Origin: Lithobates sylvaticus | Taxonomy: Eukaryota > Chordata > Amphibia > Anura > Ranidae | Assembly (NCBI GenBank): GCA_028564925.1 | Contig: CM053028.1 | Location: 369,109,902 to 369,173,901, forward strand | Length of the DNA: 64,000 nucleotides | Direction of reading: 5' to 3' | Shown here: positions 11,401 through 26,400 of the stretch, piece after piece | Layout of the letters: each line of letters begins with the position of its first letter | How positions within the stretch are numbered: the first letter of the stretch is position 1 | Program-made: the position numbers and the translations under genes | The notes under the pieces: generated by a model | What the model was told of the DNA's origin: nothing | Database searches by the model: none | Seen by the model: the letters and a program-made list of their open reading frames with translations, nothing else

Positions 11401-14400
11401 AAGACAAAAGAAAAGCACATGATATCAGAAATTAGTGGAAGTCAGGTCTCGCTGAGAAACCTTAATAGTCAACTGCAAAAACTTGACCTACATGCTTTAA
11501 AGCAACAGGGGATCATTTACAATCAGGTACAAAAACCACGCTGGCTTTCAACCATTAAATCCCTTAAATGCCACTGCTGTGTGATTAGAGAAAGCTAACC
11601 ACATGCAGGACATTTTTCATAATTGAAATATTTTCAAATATAGAAAGGCAGCTTGGAAAAAAGCCTAATAATAAACAAGCATGTGAAAAGACAATGTGGG
11701 TATGTAACATTTATTATAAAGTATTTAAGTTTATAATTGCATTATAAGGCATGCATGATTATAACGTGTTATTTAAAAAAATATAATTTTAAATCATTCT
11801 TTGAATTTCTTGAAAAATCTAATTTTAAAGATATGTATAGGTAGCAGGTGCCCTTAGAGCGGTATTAAAGGTGTAACATATCGGTTGTTGTTGACTTGAG
11901 TATGTCTGTATATGTTTAGAGATAACTAGTAGAATTATTGTAATGCTTTTGCACCCTATAAGTCCCTCATTTTAGTCTTTGGACTGCTGTTATAGCCTCA
12001 AGGGGGCGGCCCTCCAGTTTTCTATATGCCTATTGTCTATTTCTGCTGTATATGACAATAAAAACTTAGGTTGCTTTTTGCTAACTTGTATCCCTCAATG
12101 GACTCTGAGAAAAGTATTTTATAATGAGTACAAAAACCCAACATTTTGGTTTACTTTATTGGCCTTGTCCATCGCATAGCAATTCAGTTTCATACTTTTT
12201 TACATTCTCATACAGGAGCCTTTGGTTGTACTTTAAATACTGTATTTATTGGGGTATAACACGCACCTTTTTCACCCTGAAAATCGGGTGCCAATAGCGT
12301 GTGCGTGTTATACGCCAATACTTCAAATTTAGCTGCCTCGGAGGGGACAGGGAAGGGGGCGGGACGAGCGCCATCAAATTCGATGCAGTGAGAATCTCCT
12401 GTTTACTTGGTGGCCACTGTAATAGGAAGTCCCATCTCCTGGGCCACCATTGGACCACTGTTCTGTCTATCATAGGAGATTCTCACTGTATGTATGTAAT
12501 ATGTCGATGCTCGTCCCGCCCCCTCCCTGTCCCCTCTAGGCTGCAGATGGGCATTGATCAGACTGCACTGATGGCAATGGTAAGGCTTCTGCATTGAAAG
12601 GCAAGGGTGAGGCTGCTGCATTGATGGCAATGGTGAGGCTGCTGCATTGAAAGGCAATGGTGAGGCTGCTGCATTGAAGGCAATGGTGAGGCTGCTGCAT
12701 TAAGGCAATGGTGAGGCTGCTGCATTGATGGCAATGGTGAGGCTGCAGATGGGCACTGACCCTTATTTTGCTTCAAAGTTCCTTATTTAAAATTTAAGTT
12801 TTTTTCCTGAAACTTCCCTCTTAAAATGAATGTGCGTGTTATACGCCGATAAATACAGTAGTTTTTAGGTGTGTATTGACATGTTTCTCCATGTAAAGAT
12901 GGAAAAAAGTAGCCTAGCCTGTAACCCGTAGTCTGAATTTTCACACATATTGCACCCAACTCTTCCTAGTACTGTGTGTGTCTATGTGGGATTTTTTAAG
13001 CACGTGTGTTTATTATTTTGTACAGGAGTTCCAAATTCAGCAGCTAGAGCGCAGGCTATCACGTTTAAAAGGTGAAGTCAACACAGATGAGAAACACGCC
13101 TTGGAGACAAAAGTATCTGCACTTACAAAATCATTAGATGAACGCAAAGCCTCTCTTAATATTTTGAACACCCAACACAAAAAGCTCCAGGTATACAAGT
13201 GTTACAGAAAGTACTAGTATTTTTTTTAAAATAGCATACAGGTGAACTTTTATATGTGAATGTTCAGTGTGGTATCCCTTTACAAGATTCTAGCCTTTTA
13301 GATATTTTTCTATTGCAGTACTGTCAACCCCCCCCCCCCCCCTTTTTTTTTTTGTTGATGCAGACAGTTATTTATTATTTGCACTTTATTAATTCATTAT
13401 TTATTATTTGCACTTTATTACCACGTTATTAATTCATTATTTATTATTTGCACTTTATTACCACGTTATTAATTCATTATTTATTATTTGCATTCTGTGA
13501 ACGTTTCACACCTCAACTTTATGGCCGTTTCTTTTGTAGTAGATATACGCTGCAAAAACTGGTTTTAGGGTTCCTGTAGACATGAAATGACAGTTACTTA
13601 ACCACTTCAGCCCCGGAAGATTTGGCTGCTGAATGACCGGCCATTTTTTGCGATTCGGCACTGCGTCACTTTAACTGACAATTGCATGGTCGTGCGACGC
13701 TGTACCCAAACAAAATTAACGTCTTTTTCCCCCCCAAAAATAGAGCTTTCTTTTGGTGGTATTTGATCGCCTCTGCGGTTTTTATTTTTTGCGCTATAAA
13801 CAAAAAAAGAGCGACAATTTTGAAAAAAAAAACAATATTTTGTACTTTTTGCTATAATAAATATCCCCATTTTTTTTTTTTTTAAAAAAAAGCAATTTTT
13901 TTCCTCAGTTTAGGCCGATATGTATTCTACATATTTTTGGTAAAAAAAAAAAAAAAAAATCGCAATAAGCGTATATTGATTGGTTTGCGCAAAAGTTATA
14001 GCGTCTACAAAATAGGGGATAGATTTATGGCATTTTTTATTATTTTTTTTTTTTTTACTAGTAATGGCAGCAATCTGCGTTTTTTATCGGGACTGCCACA
14101 TTATGTCGGACACTTTTGACACATTTTTGGGACCATTGGCATTTATACAGCGATCAGTGCTATAAAAATGCACTGATTACTGTAAAAATGTCACTGGCAG
14201 GGAAGGGCATAACACTAGGGGGGCGATCAAGGGGTTAACTGTGTTCCCTAGGTGTGTTTCTAACTGTAGGGGGAGGGGACTGACCTAGAGGAAGTGACGG
14301 ATCGTGGTTCCTAGCTAATAGGAACTCACGATCTGTCACGCCTCACAGAACGCCTCACAAAAACCTTCTGCGTGTAGCCCCCCCCCTATACTTACCTAAG

Positions 14401-17400
14401 CCCGATCTCAATCCAGCGATGTGCACAGGAGCAGCAGCTCTCTTGGCATTCGCAAGGCAGAGCGGGCTCTATGTGCCAATGAACACACACAGGTGGTCCA
14501 GAAGCGAGCACTCATGGGTGCCCCCATAGCAAGCGGCTTTCTATGGGGGCACACAGCAGGTGGGGGGAGGAGCCAGGAGCAACGGCAGAGGATCCTAGAA
14601 AAGGAGGATTTTGCAAAACCATTGCACAGAGCAGGTAAGTATGACATGATTGTTACCTTTAACCGGTTCCGGACCTCCTTTCGCACATTTACTGTGGCAT
14701 GGCAGCCCAGCTGCATGAAACAATGTACCTGTACGTTGTTGCGTGCAGTGGCCACCGGGGGGGTGCGTGCATGCCACCGGAGGTGTGATCGCTCGCTGAT
14801 TGGATAGCGGGGGAGCCAATCAGCAGGTCTGGCAGACCTGATGTCCGCCGGCCACCCGCAATCGTTCCCGGGAGAGGCAGAACTGCGATCTGCCTATGTA
14901 AAAAAAGGCAGATCGCCGTTCTGACAGGGGAGAAGATGGAGAGCTAAGCAGGAACACCAATATCTGTCTTCAGCCAGTCAGACCATCCCCCACACAGTTA
15001 GCAAGCACCCCCTAGGGACACACTTAACCCTTTGATCATCCCTGGTGTTAACCCCTTCCCTGCCAGTGTCATTAGTACAGTAACAGTGCATTTTTTTTTT
15101 TGCACTGTATTAGTGTCACTGGTCCCCAAAAAAAGTGTTAAAGTGTCAGTTAGGTGTCCGATTTGTCCACCGCAATGTCGCAGTGCTGATAAAATTTTTT
15201 TTGATCGCTTGATTGATTACCGAAAATATGTAGCAGAATACATATTGGTCTAAATTGATCAAGAAATTTGAGTTTTTAAATTTTTTTTTTGTTTATAGCG
15301 CAAAAAATAAAAACCACAGAAGTGATCAAATACCACCAAAAGAAAGTTCTATTTGTGGGAAAAATTAACATCAATTTTATATGGGTACAGCAATGCAGGA
15401 CTGCGCAATTGTCAGTTAACGTAACGCAGTACCGTATTGCAAAAAATGGCCTGGTCATTAAGGGGGTAAAACCCTCTGGGGCTGAAGTGGTTAAAATATA
15501 AAATTCTTGCCTTTTACAATCACTTTAAAATCAAGGCATGCTGTAAAATGAGAACTGTTACAGTTAAGCTGGGTACACACTATACAACTTTTGTTCGATT
15601 TCCTTTAGATTTACCTTCAACTATGTAGTGCATGGGTCTGCCTGATTAAATTTTTTATGCAAAGTGTTTAGGTTTGACCTCATATTATATGGTTTTGGTA
15701 AATCTAAAGTAAAAAGTAAAGTAAGTCTAAAGATAATTGTATAGTGTGTATCCAGCTAGTGTGCTTATGTCAGCTCTCAACCAAACTGTCTAAGGCTGGT
15801 GTCATTGCTTATCATATTTGCATCACCATGGGAACTGCAGATCAAACATAGACTAAGATGGCAGCTTCCTTGTCTGCAAAGGATACAAGGGTTTAGGTCC
15901 CTTTTTAATTCATTGTTTCTTATATTGAGTGGCCTTCAAGCCAGCCAGCCATGTTGGGAAGAACAGTCTATGGGGCAGGTTAGAAAAGTCTTCCTGATAT
16001 TCAGGTGCTGTCTTCTTGGTCTGTGCTCCAAGTAGCAAAATAGTAATAATCGAGAGAATTGTCAATTTATTAATATTTGATTCTAATGAATATTTGTCCA
16101 GATCTGTTTGATTTATGGGAATCACTCCATTCAGGAATATAGGCAATTACAGTTCAATTTGCATATTATATGCAAATTAGACAAATCTGTACACACAAGG
16201 TACAAAAAAACTATTCAGTCATCACTACGTACAAGTACATAGAGCGCTTTGGAATTCACTGCCAGTAGTGTGACCGAAAGGCACATCTATCATGTTTGAC
16301 AATTGACCACATTCTGCAGTTTGCAGGAAGCTTTGTAATGTATTACTATGACTGAGTAATATTTGTGTTTGTTCTTTGCCTGACTATATTATCTGTTCTT
16401 TATAGGGTGATGTACGGTACATTAAAAGGGAGCTGGAAAAAACTGGCCAAGAGAAGGGAAATCTGATTAGTAAAATGGAGGAACTTAAGCTGTTCAACAC
16501 CATGTCTGATAAATCACTGAAGAAGTTCCGAACATCAAAACAGGTAATTAACATCTAGTATTGTTAAGAAGCCTATGGGCTATGACAAACCGCATGTGTG
16601 CGAAACGCGTCGTTACGGCAACAGACAAGCCTATGTTCCATGCTGGTTCCTGGGTCTCTTCCTCCTTCGCACTTCCAGCAGACATCACCCCGTCATCCAC
16701 TCAAGCCCATTCTAGCTAAGGCTCAGTTCCCCTGGTTTTAGGGTCTGAATTCTGGTTGTATAGTCAGCTGATCTGTCCCTCACATGACCAGCGTCAGCAA
16801 GTCAACACCAACAGGCTTCCCCTGGGCTATTAGTGGTCGCACAACTACAGCTTTATGCCAGCCAGCAATTCCACCTCCGGCTAGTGGACCTCATCCTCCT
16901 CCAGATACCATCTGGTATAGCATGGACATTGGCAACCCCCCGTGCTCCACCACCGGCATTCCTGGTTGTCTTAACTCATTGCCCCGGTGACCTCCAGTGT
17001 TATTGTAGGCTCTTTTTATTCACAATTTTTATTTTTTATTTTTATGTATGGTTGGAGATAAATGGGGGAACAAATTATCATATTTTTTATGTCCTTTTAA
17101 AAACTACATGTAAAAGTGGTAAGTTTAACCACTTCACACCCTTAGGGCATCCCCATACATTCTCAGGTAAAAGTGGCTGCAACTGCAGATGCTTTTGAGT
17201 GCGGAGCTTAATAGACCCCAGATCTCTCAGTAAAGAGTACCTGCTGTCACTGCCCATGCTATTACAAGGGATGTTGGTCATCCCTTGTAACAGCAGCAAA
17301 GTTAAAGGGGATTGTAAAGTCTCCAGGTTTTTCACCTTAATGCATATGCATTAAGGTAAAAAAAACATTCTATGCTGCAGCTGCCCCCAGAGCCCCCCGC

Positions 17401-20400
17401 CCCTTTTTTTTTTACCTGAGCCCATCCGTTCCAGCGATGAGCACAAGCCCATCCGTTCCAGCGATGAGCACAAGCCCATCCGTTCCAGCGATGAGCACAA
17501 GCCCATCCGTTCCAGCGATGAGCACAAGCCCATCCGTTCCAGCGATGAGCACGAGCCCAGCGACACCAGTCGCTGTCTTTGTCCTCATTGGATAGATTGA
17601 TAGCAGCAGGAGCCATTGGCTCCTGCTGCTGTCAATCAAATCCAGTGACGTGAGGGCAGGGCCAAGTCCTGCTGTCTGTGTCAACAGACGCAGTAGCAGG
17701 ACTCGTGAGCGTGCCCGCACAGGTGCCCCATGGAGCCAGGAGTACCGCCGGGGCACCCCAGAAGAGTAGGTTTGGGGCTGCTCTGTGCAAGCCCCTTGCA
17801 CAGAGCAGGTAAGTATAACATGTTTGTTATTTAAAAAAATAAAAATCTTTACAATCACTTTAATCCAAAAAAATATATATTAAAGGGACAGTGTAAAAAG
17901 GAAAAAATGTAATATTTTTTTTTTAAATACATTTTAAAATGTATCCCCTGTGCTCACGCGCTAATGCGAACGCACGCATAGGCCCTACACGCATATGTAA
18001 CCGTGATCTACCACACATGTGAAGTATTGTCACCAACTTTAGAGTGAGAGCAATAATTCTACCACCAGACCTCCTATGTAACTCCAAACTCATGACAATT
18101 TATTGTACTGTAGTTTGTCGCTATTCCATGGGCATGCACAATTTTAAAGCAACACATATTATCTTGTTACTCATCTTAACATCATATTTTTACCAAAAAA
18201 AAAAAATGGGTATTAGATTGTGATTGTGTTTGTGTGCACTACAATTCCTCAAAGTGCATTTTTTCCTGAAAACTTGTGTTTTAAAAATGACTGCACAAAT
18301 ATCAAACAACATCATAAATTACAACAACCACCATTTTATTCTCCGGGACCCCTGCTTTCAGAAAATATATATGTATTTAGGGGTTCTTAGTAATATCCTA
18401 ACATGCAGATTTTAACATGTATGTGAGAAATGTCAGAGTTGACTGGGTGGCAAGTGGTTAATTTAAAGATTTTTTTTTAGTATATTAATGGTAAAAATCC
18501 TTGCTTCTATTTATAGTTTATAATTGCATACATACATTCGTGTGGGCACCTGTAATCTTTCATTAGACACTCAGGTGTAATATGGTGAATGTGCTTATTG
18601 GTATAACATAGTCATAAAAAAGGCTTTCGCGGGTGTTGTAAGATACATTCTGATAATAAATTGCTGTTTTTTTTAGGATTTAATGGTTGAAGACAATATT
18701 CTGAAACTGGAAATCAAGCGGTTAAAGGACATGTTGTACAGTAAAGCAGATGCTGTTTTCTCACTGGAGAAGCGAAGGTTCCAGTTACAATCTGCGATGA
18801 AGGAGCGGACACAAGAAATTGCTGTGCACAAAGAAATGCTGAAATCTCAGATCAGACTTGAAGAACAGGAGCGGCAAAGTATAAGGTATTTATACAGTCA
18901 GACGTACAAGTATAGCAAAAATATAGTGCAACAAAAAAAAAAGTTTACCTTAGACTGGTTATAGATAAGCAGATATCTCACTTTAATAATAGGCAGTTGT
19001 ACTTCTGCTCTTTTTGATCCCATCATAGGATGATCTGCAATATTCCTTCTGATTAGACTGACCTGTAAGTGGGTATCAGTGTGAGCAGACACTTATCTTT
19101 ACTAATAAAATCACCACTTGATTAAAATGTATTAAGATACACCAGAATTATTAATTCATAATGGTTCCCTTTATAACTCACTGTTAATTAAGTAAAAAGT
19201 TTGGAATAGAAGAAAAAAGCTGAAAGATGAAGAACGGTCACAAATCTTAAAAATTCTGTAAAAAAATAAAAATAAAAACTTGGCAAAAGTTAACATGAAA
19301 TCCTATCCATATAAAATCCAACCAGCATAAAATCAGATAAAAGTGGCTTGGCAGCATGATCTGTTCATATTAATTTGCTCTACGCTTTCTTACTAAAAAC
19401 TACAATATAGTGATGACAGTCGGGTAAATTTACTATACACATTGGGGTTGATTTGGAGCCGATTCACACCAGTGTATTTTAGCGCAGCTGTAAAATGCAG
19501 ATCAATGGAAGGACATCTGAAAACAAAAATCTCCAATGTGTCCTATTCACACCATAATGTTGCGTTGCTTTAAATTGCGAAATGTATCTCAACGGACGTC
19601 AAAATGTATGTCAACGGGCATCAGTGAGCGTTAAAATGGATGGAAATGTAAGTGTGAATTATAGCCCTTAATAAAACTAGAGAGTGCAAAATCTCGTGCA
19701 GCTGTGCATGGTAGCAAATCAGCTTCCAACTTCAACTTGTTCAATTAAAGCCCAGTTCACACTGATGCGACAATTGCATTAGAGAACTTGTCACATGTGA
19801 GGGTGAGGGTTAGGGTTTCCCCTTGAAGAACAAGGTTAGGACTCAGGGATTAGATTAGGGACCTCCTCCAAAGGTCAGGTCCCCAGAGGTCAGTGGTCAA
19901 GAGGCACGGCTGACCCACCCCCAAAGTGTTCCGCCTACCACAACTAATTCGGGGAATGTACAAGTTCGGGGAAAGCACATTTTGTAAAGTGAATATATAC
20001 TTTTCAACGTGAATATTCACTTCCTAAATGAATACCCCTTTTCCTTTAGTAAATTAACCCCATTGCTTCTATTGTTGATCTTCTAAGACAGGGGTCTCCA
20101 AACCGTTTAAACAAAGGGGCCAGTTTGCCCCATATTTGGTGTCATTGGGCTCCATTGTTGGTGTCATTGGGAGGAATTGTGCCCCATCATTGGTGTCATT
20201 GGGCCAAATTATGCCCCTTCATTAGTTAGTGGGAGGAATTCTGCCCCATTGTTGGTATCAGTGGTTGAAATAGTGCCCAAAGGGCCAGAAAAAACGAGCA
20301 AAGGGTCGCAGTTTTGAGACTACTGCTCTAAAAGAAATGTTCTTATTGTGCTCTGCATAAAATATCAGTTGCTAATGGAATAGACAGGTGACTTCACTAC

Positions 20401-23400
20401 CATGCACCCCATCTGTACTGTATTACACCAATAATACCTTCTCAATTGCATCAAATTATTCTATACAGTATATCTCCAGGTTAACCATCTCGAATAAAAA
20501 TACAATGAAAAAAAGGCAAAAATGAAAATAAAAAAAAGAAAAAGAAATCATGCTAATAAAAACCCAGAAAATATGGAGTAAAAGTCATGTTTGCTATCAC
20601 AATGTTTCTTAAACTTAATGGGCCAAATATCAAAAAAGTATATTTAATTTTGTTTGGATATAAACTATTGGTTTGCGTTCCTCTCCTGGAGAAGCTAATT
20701 TTAAGATTTCCCCCCACCATGGTTTTTTTTTTTTTTTTTTTTTAAGGCCTTCCCCTGCCTATAAGATCAACTGTTTGTCACAAATGGACTGCCAATACTT
20801 TGTATATTTTAGATTATGTAAAAACTGATAGAGGGGAGTGACACCATTTTTTCTATTGAATGACTGACAGTTGAACAGACCAGAGATTCTGAGCAGGAAT
20901 ATCTCAACACTGATGTCCTTGAGTGATATAAAAACAGCATTTGATTATTCTAGCAACTGTTCAAAACATCATTTTTGGTGTAAGTGGCTTTTAAAGTGAA
21001 CCTGTGCCCAGATTATGAATACTAAAGTAATTACAGCAGTAAAACACTTTAAATCAAGTTCTCATTCATCTCTGTAAGCATTGTGATTAGAAACGAACTG
21101 AAATGGCTATAGGGCTGTTGTCATTTTGGAGGATCTATGCGCATGAATAACTTCACAATAAAGGCAGCCAGAGGTGCCAGGGATGGCTTGTTTTAGAACT
21201 CTTTTATTGCTTGTTAAAAATATGTAAATACTTTAATGTCCATAGTCTGGGTACAGGAGCACTTTAAGGTCAACTATATTCTTTAGCTCACAGGTGTCAA
21301 ACTGGCATCCCTTGATCTGCTGCGGAACTACAAGTCCCATGAGGAATTGCAAGGCTGACAGTTACAAGCATGACACCCACAGGCAGAGGTGTGATGGGAC
21401 TTGTAGTTCCGCAACAGCTGGAGGGCCGCCAGTTTGACGCCCCTGCATTTAGCTCCTTACAAGCTACAAGCGCAGGGTATGCCATCCGCAGGATTGCTCT
21501 CTTGATTGCTTATCAGGTATTCACACAGATATTTAAAAACTAGTCGTGACCACCAAGCACTTCTGAGCAATTTGTAAGGCTTATGCGTGTACACACGAGC
21601 GTTTTTTCTGTCCGAATAAACTCTGAAGGTTTCTCCGATGGAATTCCGCTCAAGCTGTCTTGCATACACGCGGTCACACCAAAGTCCAACCGTCAAGAAT
21701 GCAGTGACGTACAGCGCGTACGACGGGACTAGAAAAAGGACGTTCAATATCCAGTAGCCAATAGCTTCCGTCTCTTACTTGCTTCAGAGCATGCGTCATT
21801 TTTGGTACGTCGGAACAGCATACAGATGAGCGGTTTTCCCAAAAGGAATTGGTTCCGTCTGAAAAATTTAGAACATGTTCTCTTTCTAGGTCCGTCAGAA
21901 TTTTCAACCTAAAAGGTCAGATGAGGCATACACACGATCGGAATATACGATGAAAAGCTCCCATCTGACTTTTTCTTTCGGAAATTCCACTCGTGTGTAC
22001 ATGGCGTTACAGTATAATTACTGAAGAAGGATGAATGTTGAGACCCTAAACATACTGGCATTTTTGTCTGATTTGTGAGCAGAAAAAAAAAAAAAGACAA
22101 AAAAAAATAAACTTTAAAAATTCTCTCTTTAGATTGTTTGGTGCTCTTACCATTCAATTTACAAATAATGTGTCAGTTTCTCTTAAATAATTTAAAATCA
22201 ATGAAATGTCTTCCTTTAAGTAATTATGTTACTATTATCTCCAGCATATTACCACTAGCAAATTACACGAATGTATGGTTGAAATGAATAAAATAGCCAA
22301 TTACTGTATTTGGGAATCAGAAAAGATTTTCATTCTCTATGCTATGTCTATTGGCAGTTGCTTATTGGGGAGTTTAGGCTACTTTCAGAAGAGGTAATGG
22401 GGGTTGATTTACTAAAACTGGAGAGTGCAAAATCTGGTGCAGCTGTGCATGGTAGCCAATCAGCTTCTAACTTCAGCTTGTTCAATTAAGCTTTGACAAA
22501 AAACCTGGAAGCCGATTGGTTTCTCTGCAGATCTGCATCAGATTTTGCATTCTCCAGTTTTAGTAAATCAACCCTGGTATCCTTTCAGACAAGTGTTCCA
22601 ATCAGATCTGCCTGCCAGTTTTACAGGCTAATCTGCATGAAAGCTCGGTAGTCTATGGGCAGGACTATCTGGCAGCTGTTTACATCTGTTAGCTTAAAAA
22701 AAAAAAAAAAAAAAGTAAAAGGTTTGTGGATTTAAATATGACTGATCAGATGTAAATGGTTGCACATACGATTACATCTGCTACATTCCATTCTGCTTCA
22801 ATTCAGCAAGAGATCTGTTTATGGATAACCTGCTGATTAGAAGGGACACTGCCGTCTGAAAGGCCCTTAAAGTAGAACTTTAGGCAAAACTCCTTTTTTT
22901 TTTTTTTTGGATAGAGTAATGCCCCTTTCACACTTGGGCGTTTTTCATGCGGTACAGCGCTAAAAATAGCGACTGTACACCGCCTGAAAAAAAACGGCCC
23001 CATTCACTCGTGTGAAAGCCGGCGGGCTTTCACACTGGAGCGGTGCGCTAGCAGGACGGTCAAAAAAAATCCTGCTAGCAGCATGTTTGGAGCGGTATAG
23101 GAGCGGTGTAGTCACCGCTCCTACCCATTGATTTCAATGGGACACCGCGGCAATACCGCCGCAAAGCGCCAATTACAGATACCTGACGCAACTGTTTTGT
23201 TTTCACTTCAGTTGTCAGCAATGATACAAAGCATTGAAAATTTATTTACATATGAAATAAATTGATTTTGTTTTTTAATTTTGCGCTTTTTCAATGTGAA
23301 ATGTGTAAATATATATATATATACATGTGTAAAAATATTCACTAACAAAGCAAACAAAAAAAAAAGTTTTAATTGTTTATCGTTTATAAAATAGACGTGA

Positions 23401-26400
23401 ACAACAAAAAAAAGCAGGAAAATAATAATTAAATGGAGGAGAATAGGGAGGTAATTAATGGTGATTAGAGTAAATTAAGGGTTAATAAGGGGTCGAACAG
23501 AAGAACATTTGTTCATTTGATCTGCAGATGAAGAAACAGAAAGATACAAAAAGAAACAATGTTTCTTTTTATTTTAGTGTTTCAGTGGTTGAGCAATGTT
23601 GTTAATAAACATTGCCGGCTGCTTTTTTTTTTTTTGACAGCTCCAATTAACGACTTCTTTAACACTTCAGCTGTCAAGAGGGGAGACCCACTGACAGCTC
23701 AAAGAACCGAGCTTGAAAGTATCGATTTCATGTATCAGTGCATTTGCACGAGTACCGATACTAGTATCAGTGCAACCCTAGTTATAACCCCTGTATGGTT
23801 TATTTTTGCCCTCTTTGTCCCATTGGGGAGATGTATCATCACTTCCTGTCCCATAGTGAGAGGAAATCCCAGCAAATTAAGGGAATTCCTTGGGAACCCC
23901 CAGGTCACCAGAACTAGTGTCCCCTCTATTCCTTTTCTGGGGACAACCCATAACAATGGTAAACAGGACAAATAGAGAGGGTGAATCTCCCTAACGGCAG
24001 CACAGACAGCAATAAAAACCTGACAGGTGTTATAATCCCTCTGTACTCTACCCATAACTTAAAAAAAAGTGTCTTTAATTATACTTTGATACCTGAAAAC
24101 TAGAGAGATTTTTCTAACTGCTTACTTTGATTTGTCTAGCTCTGAGCTCCATGACAGAATTGCAAAAGTTGATAAGATGAGAAAAAGATTTGAAATCATT
24201 ACTTTTGCAATGATGCCCCCAGAGGGAGAGGAGGAGAAATCACAAGCGTATTACATAATTAAGGTAAGATTTAGAAGACTACATTTGCAAACATTCTTTC
24301 AAGTTGAAAACAATAAGAATATTAAAGCTGGCCATACACTGATTGAAATTTGTCCGGTTCAGCAGGGACCGTCCGAATTTCGGTAAACTTTTGGCTGCCC
24401 CTGCTTGACGAAACTCAATCCTTTGACATGCTGGAATTTTTTTTAGCAGCTTCAGCCAAATGTAATGTCCCAGTGGGAGAGATTCCTCCATCCAACTAGT
24501 ATATGTGGATGGAGGAATCTGGTGCTGACCATTGGCTGAATGGAAAACAAGTACAAGAGTTGTAAAGGGGCTTTACTCCTGTTAGTTTGCCGGGTTACAC
24601 TTTGCGATCTTGGTATCCAAAAACTGCAGTAGAGCTGCCTCTCCTTTGAGAAATATATAGCTTTTTTTAGGCTTTGTTCACATATATATGCAAATTGGAT
24701 GCTTTTTGAATCCAGCCGGCATTCTATGGCGCAGGTTGACATATGTGCAGTGCAGCGGCAGTTTGAATTCCCTTCGGGGGGGGACACTTGCTCGCCCCCC
24801 CTTGACTGGCCTGCCAGGCTGCATGCTCAGATAAGGGACTGGTATGGATTTTGGGGGGGCCCCATGCCATATTTTTTATATTTTAGCATGGAGGTTCCCC
24901 TTAAAATCCATACCAGATCTAAGGGTCTGGTATGGATTGGAGGGGGACCCCACGCTTTTTAAAAAAAATTTGGCATGAGGGTCCTCTAAAAATCCATACC
25001 AGACCCGAAAAGTAGGGCCGTCTTTAATATTGATTGGACCCTGGGCAAAACTTTTCTTGGGGCCCCCCACCCCCCCCCATGCAGTTTCGCTCTCCACCTG
25101 CTCTGAGACATGCAATAAATAGCAGCTAGACTCAAAATCAGTTTACTGAATCAGATCAGGCAGCTATTGCGATTGGTTGCCAGAGGTTACAGTGTATCAT
25201 TACTGCTCACTGACTGGTTGCCAAAGGTACAGCACACATTACGGCTCACTGATTAGTTGCTAGAGGTACAGCACATGATTTCTGCTTGTTGATTGTTTGC
25301 TAGAGATTACTGTGGATATAACCTTAGGGGGGCATGATATACATATCAATGTCAACGCTATTTACATATGAATGCCAGTAATTTACATGTAAATACAGGG
25401 TCTGCAGGTGAGTCATCTGTACACAACAATAGGGCACACTGAGATATCGGGACACAGCACGGGACTAAAACCTCAAGGGACGAGGGAATTTAAACCAGGA
25501 TAGTTGGCAAGTATGGGGCAGCTGCTTTGGGCCCCACAACAATGACAGGGCCCAGGGCAGCTGCCCCTTTTGCCCTGCCTTAAAAACAGCCCTGCCGAAA
25601 AGGTCTGGTATGGATTGGGTGTGGACCCCATACGCCGCTTTTTTAATAATTTTTTTATTGCAAGCAATGTTTTTTTTTTTACATTCAGCTGTCAGCAGGC
25701 CACCCCACTGATAGCTGATGAGTCATCCGTTGTTAAGGATGCAGTGGCTGGCTTCTCCAAAAATTTGCATCTGAACCACATCTAAAATCGCAGCTGAACA
25801 GCTACTTAGGAAATTTGCAGTGAAAATGGAGGGGAAATTTCCACCGGACATGTGTGGATCTATACTTTTTAAATATACTGTATGTGTTTAAAAGATCAAA
25901 TTGATGTAAATAATGTTATCTATGTGTGTTAATTGTTTTTATTGTCTTTATGTATAGTTTGTAATTTCATATGTAAGTGGAAGAAGCCATTTGTGCTCAG
26001 TGTGGGTTCTGCTTCTTGCTTTGCAATGCGACACAACAACGTGCTTTATTACTCTTTCTTACAGATCAAGAAAGTACAAAAAAAAAAAAAACACAACTTT
26101 TTTTGAATGTATAATTTAGATGAGTAATTTATAGTATTGACGACAAAGGGAATCAAAATGGAAGCCAGGCATCTACATTTGCAGAATAAAAAGTCAGCAA
26201 TGGCAGCCTCTGTTTCACTCAGGAAAAGTTTTCTTTATATTGATTTTGTCATAAGAGAAGTATGGGGCTGCCATTGTTGGCCTCCTATTCTTGAAAGTGC
26301 CAGTTGCCCCACTGAGTGGCCTAAGTATTTTGAGTCACAGACCTGAACAAGCATGCTTTAAATGGATTTCAGAAAGGTATCTGAATTCCTTATCTATATA

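Noticed and set aside
14408-14807. Overlapping GC-rich frames of 115-128 residues
   Set aside because: They span two abutting TTAA repeats and match neither a domain nor a splice pattern.
17332-17616. Minus-strand open frame with repeated AHRWNGWAC
   Set aside because: It is only the 27-bp tandem array (27 = 9 codons) read through; no homology, start context or splice signals.
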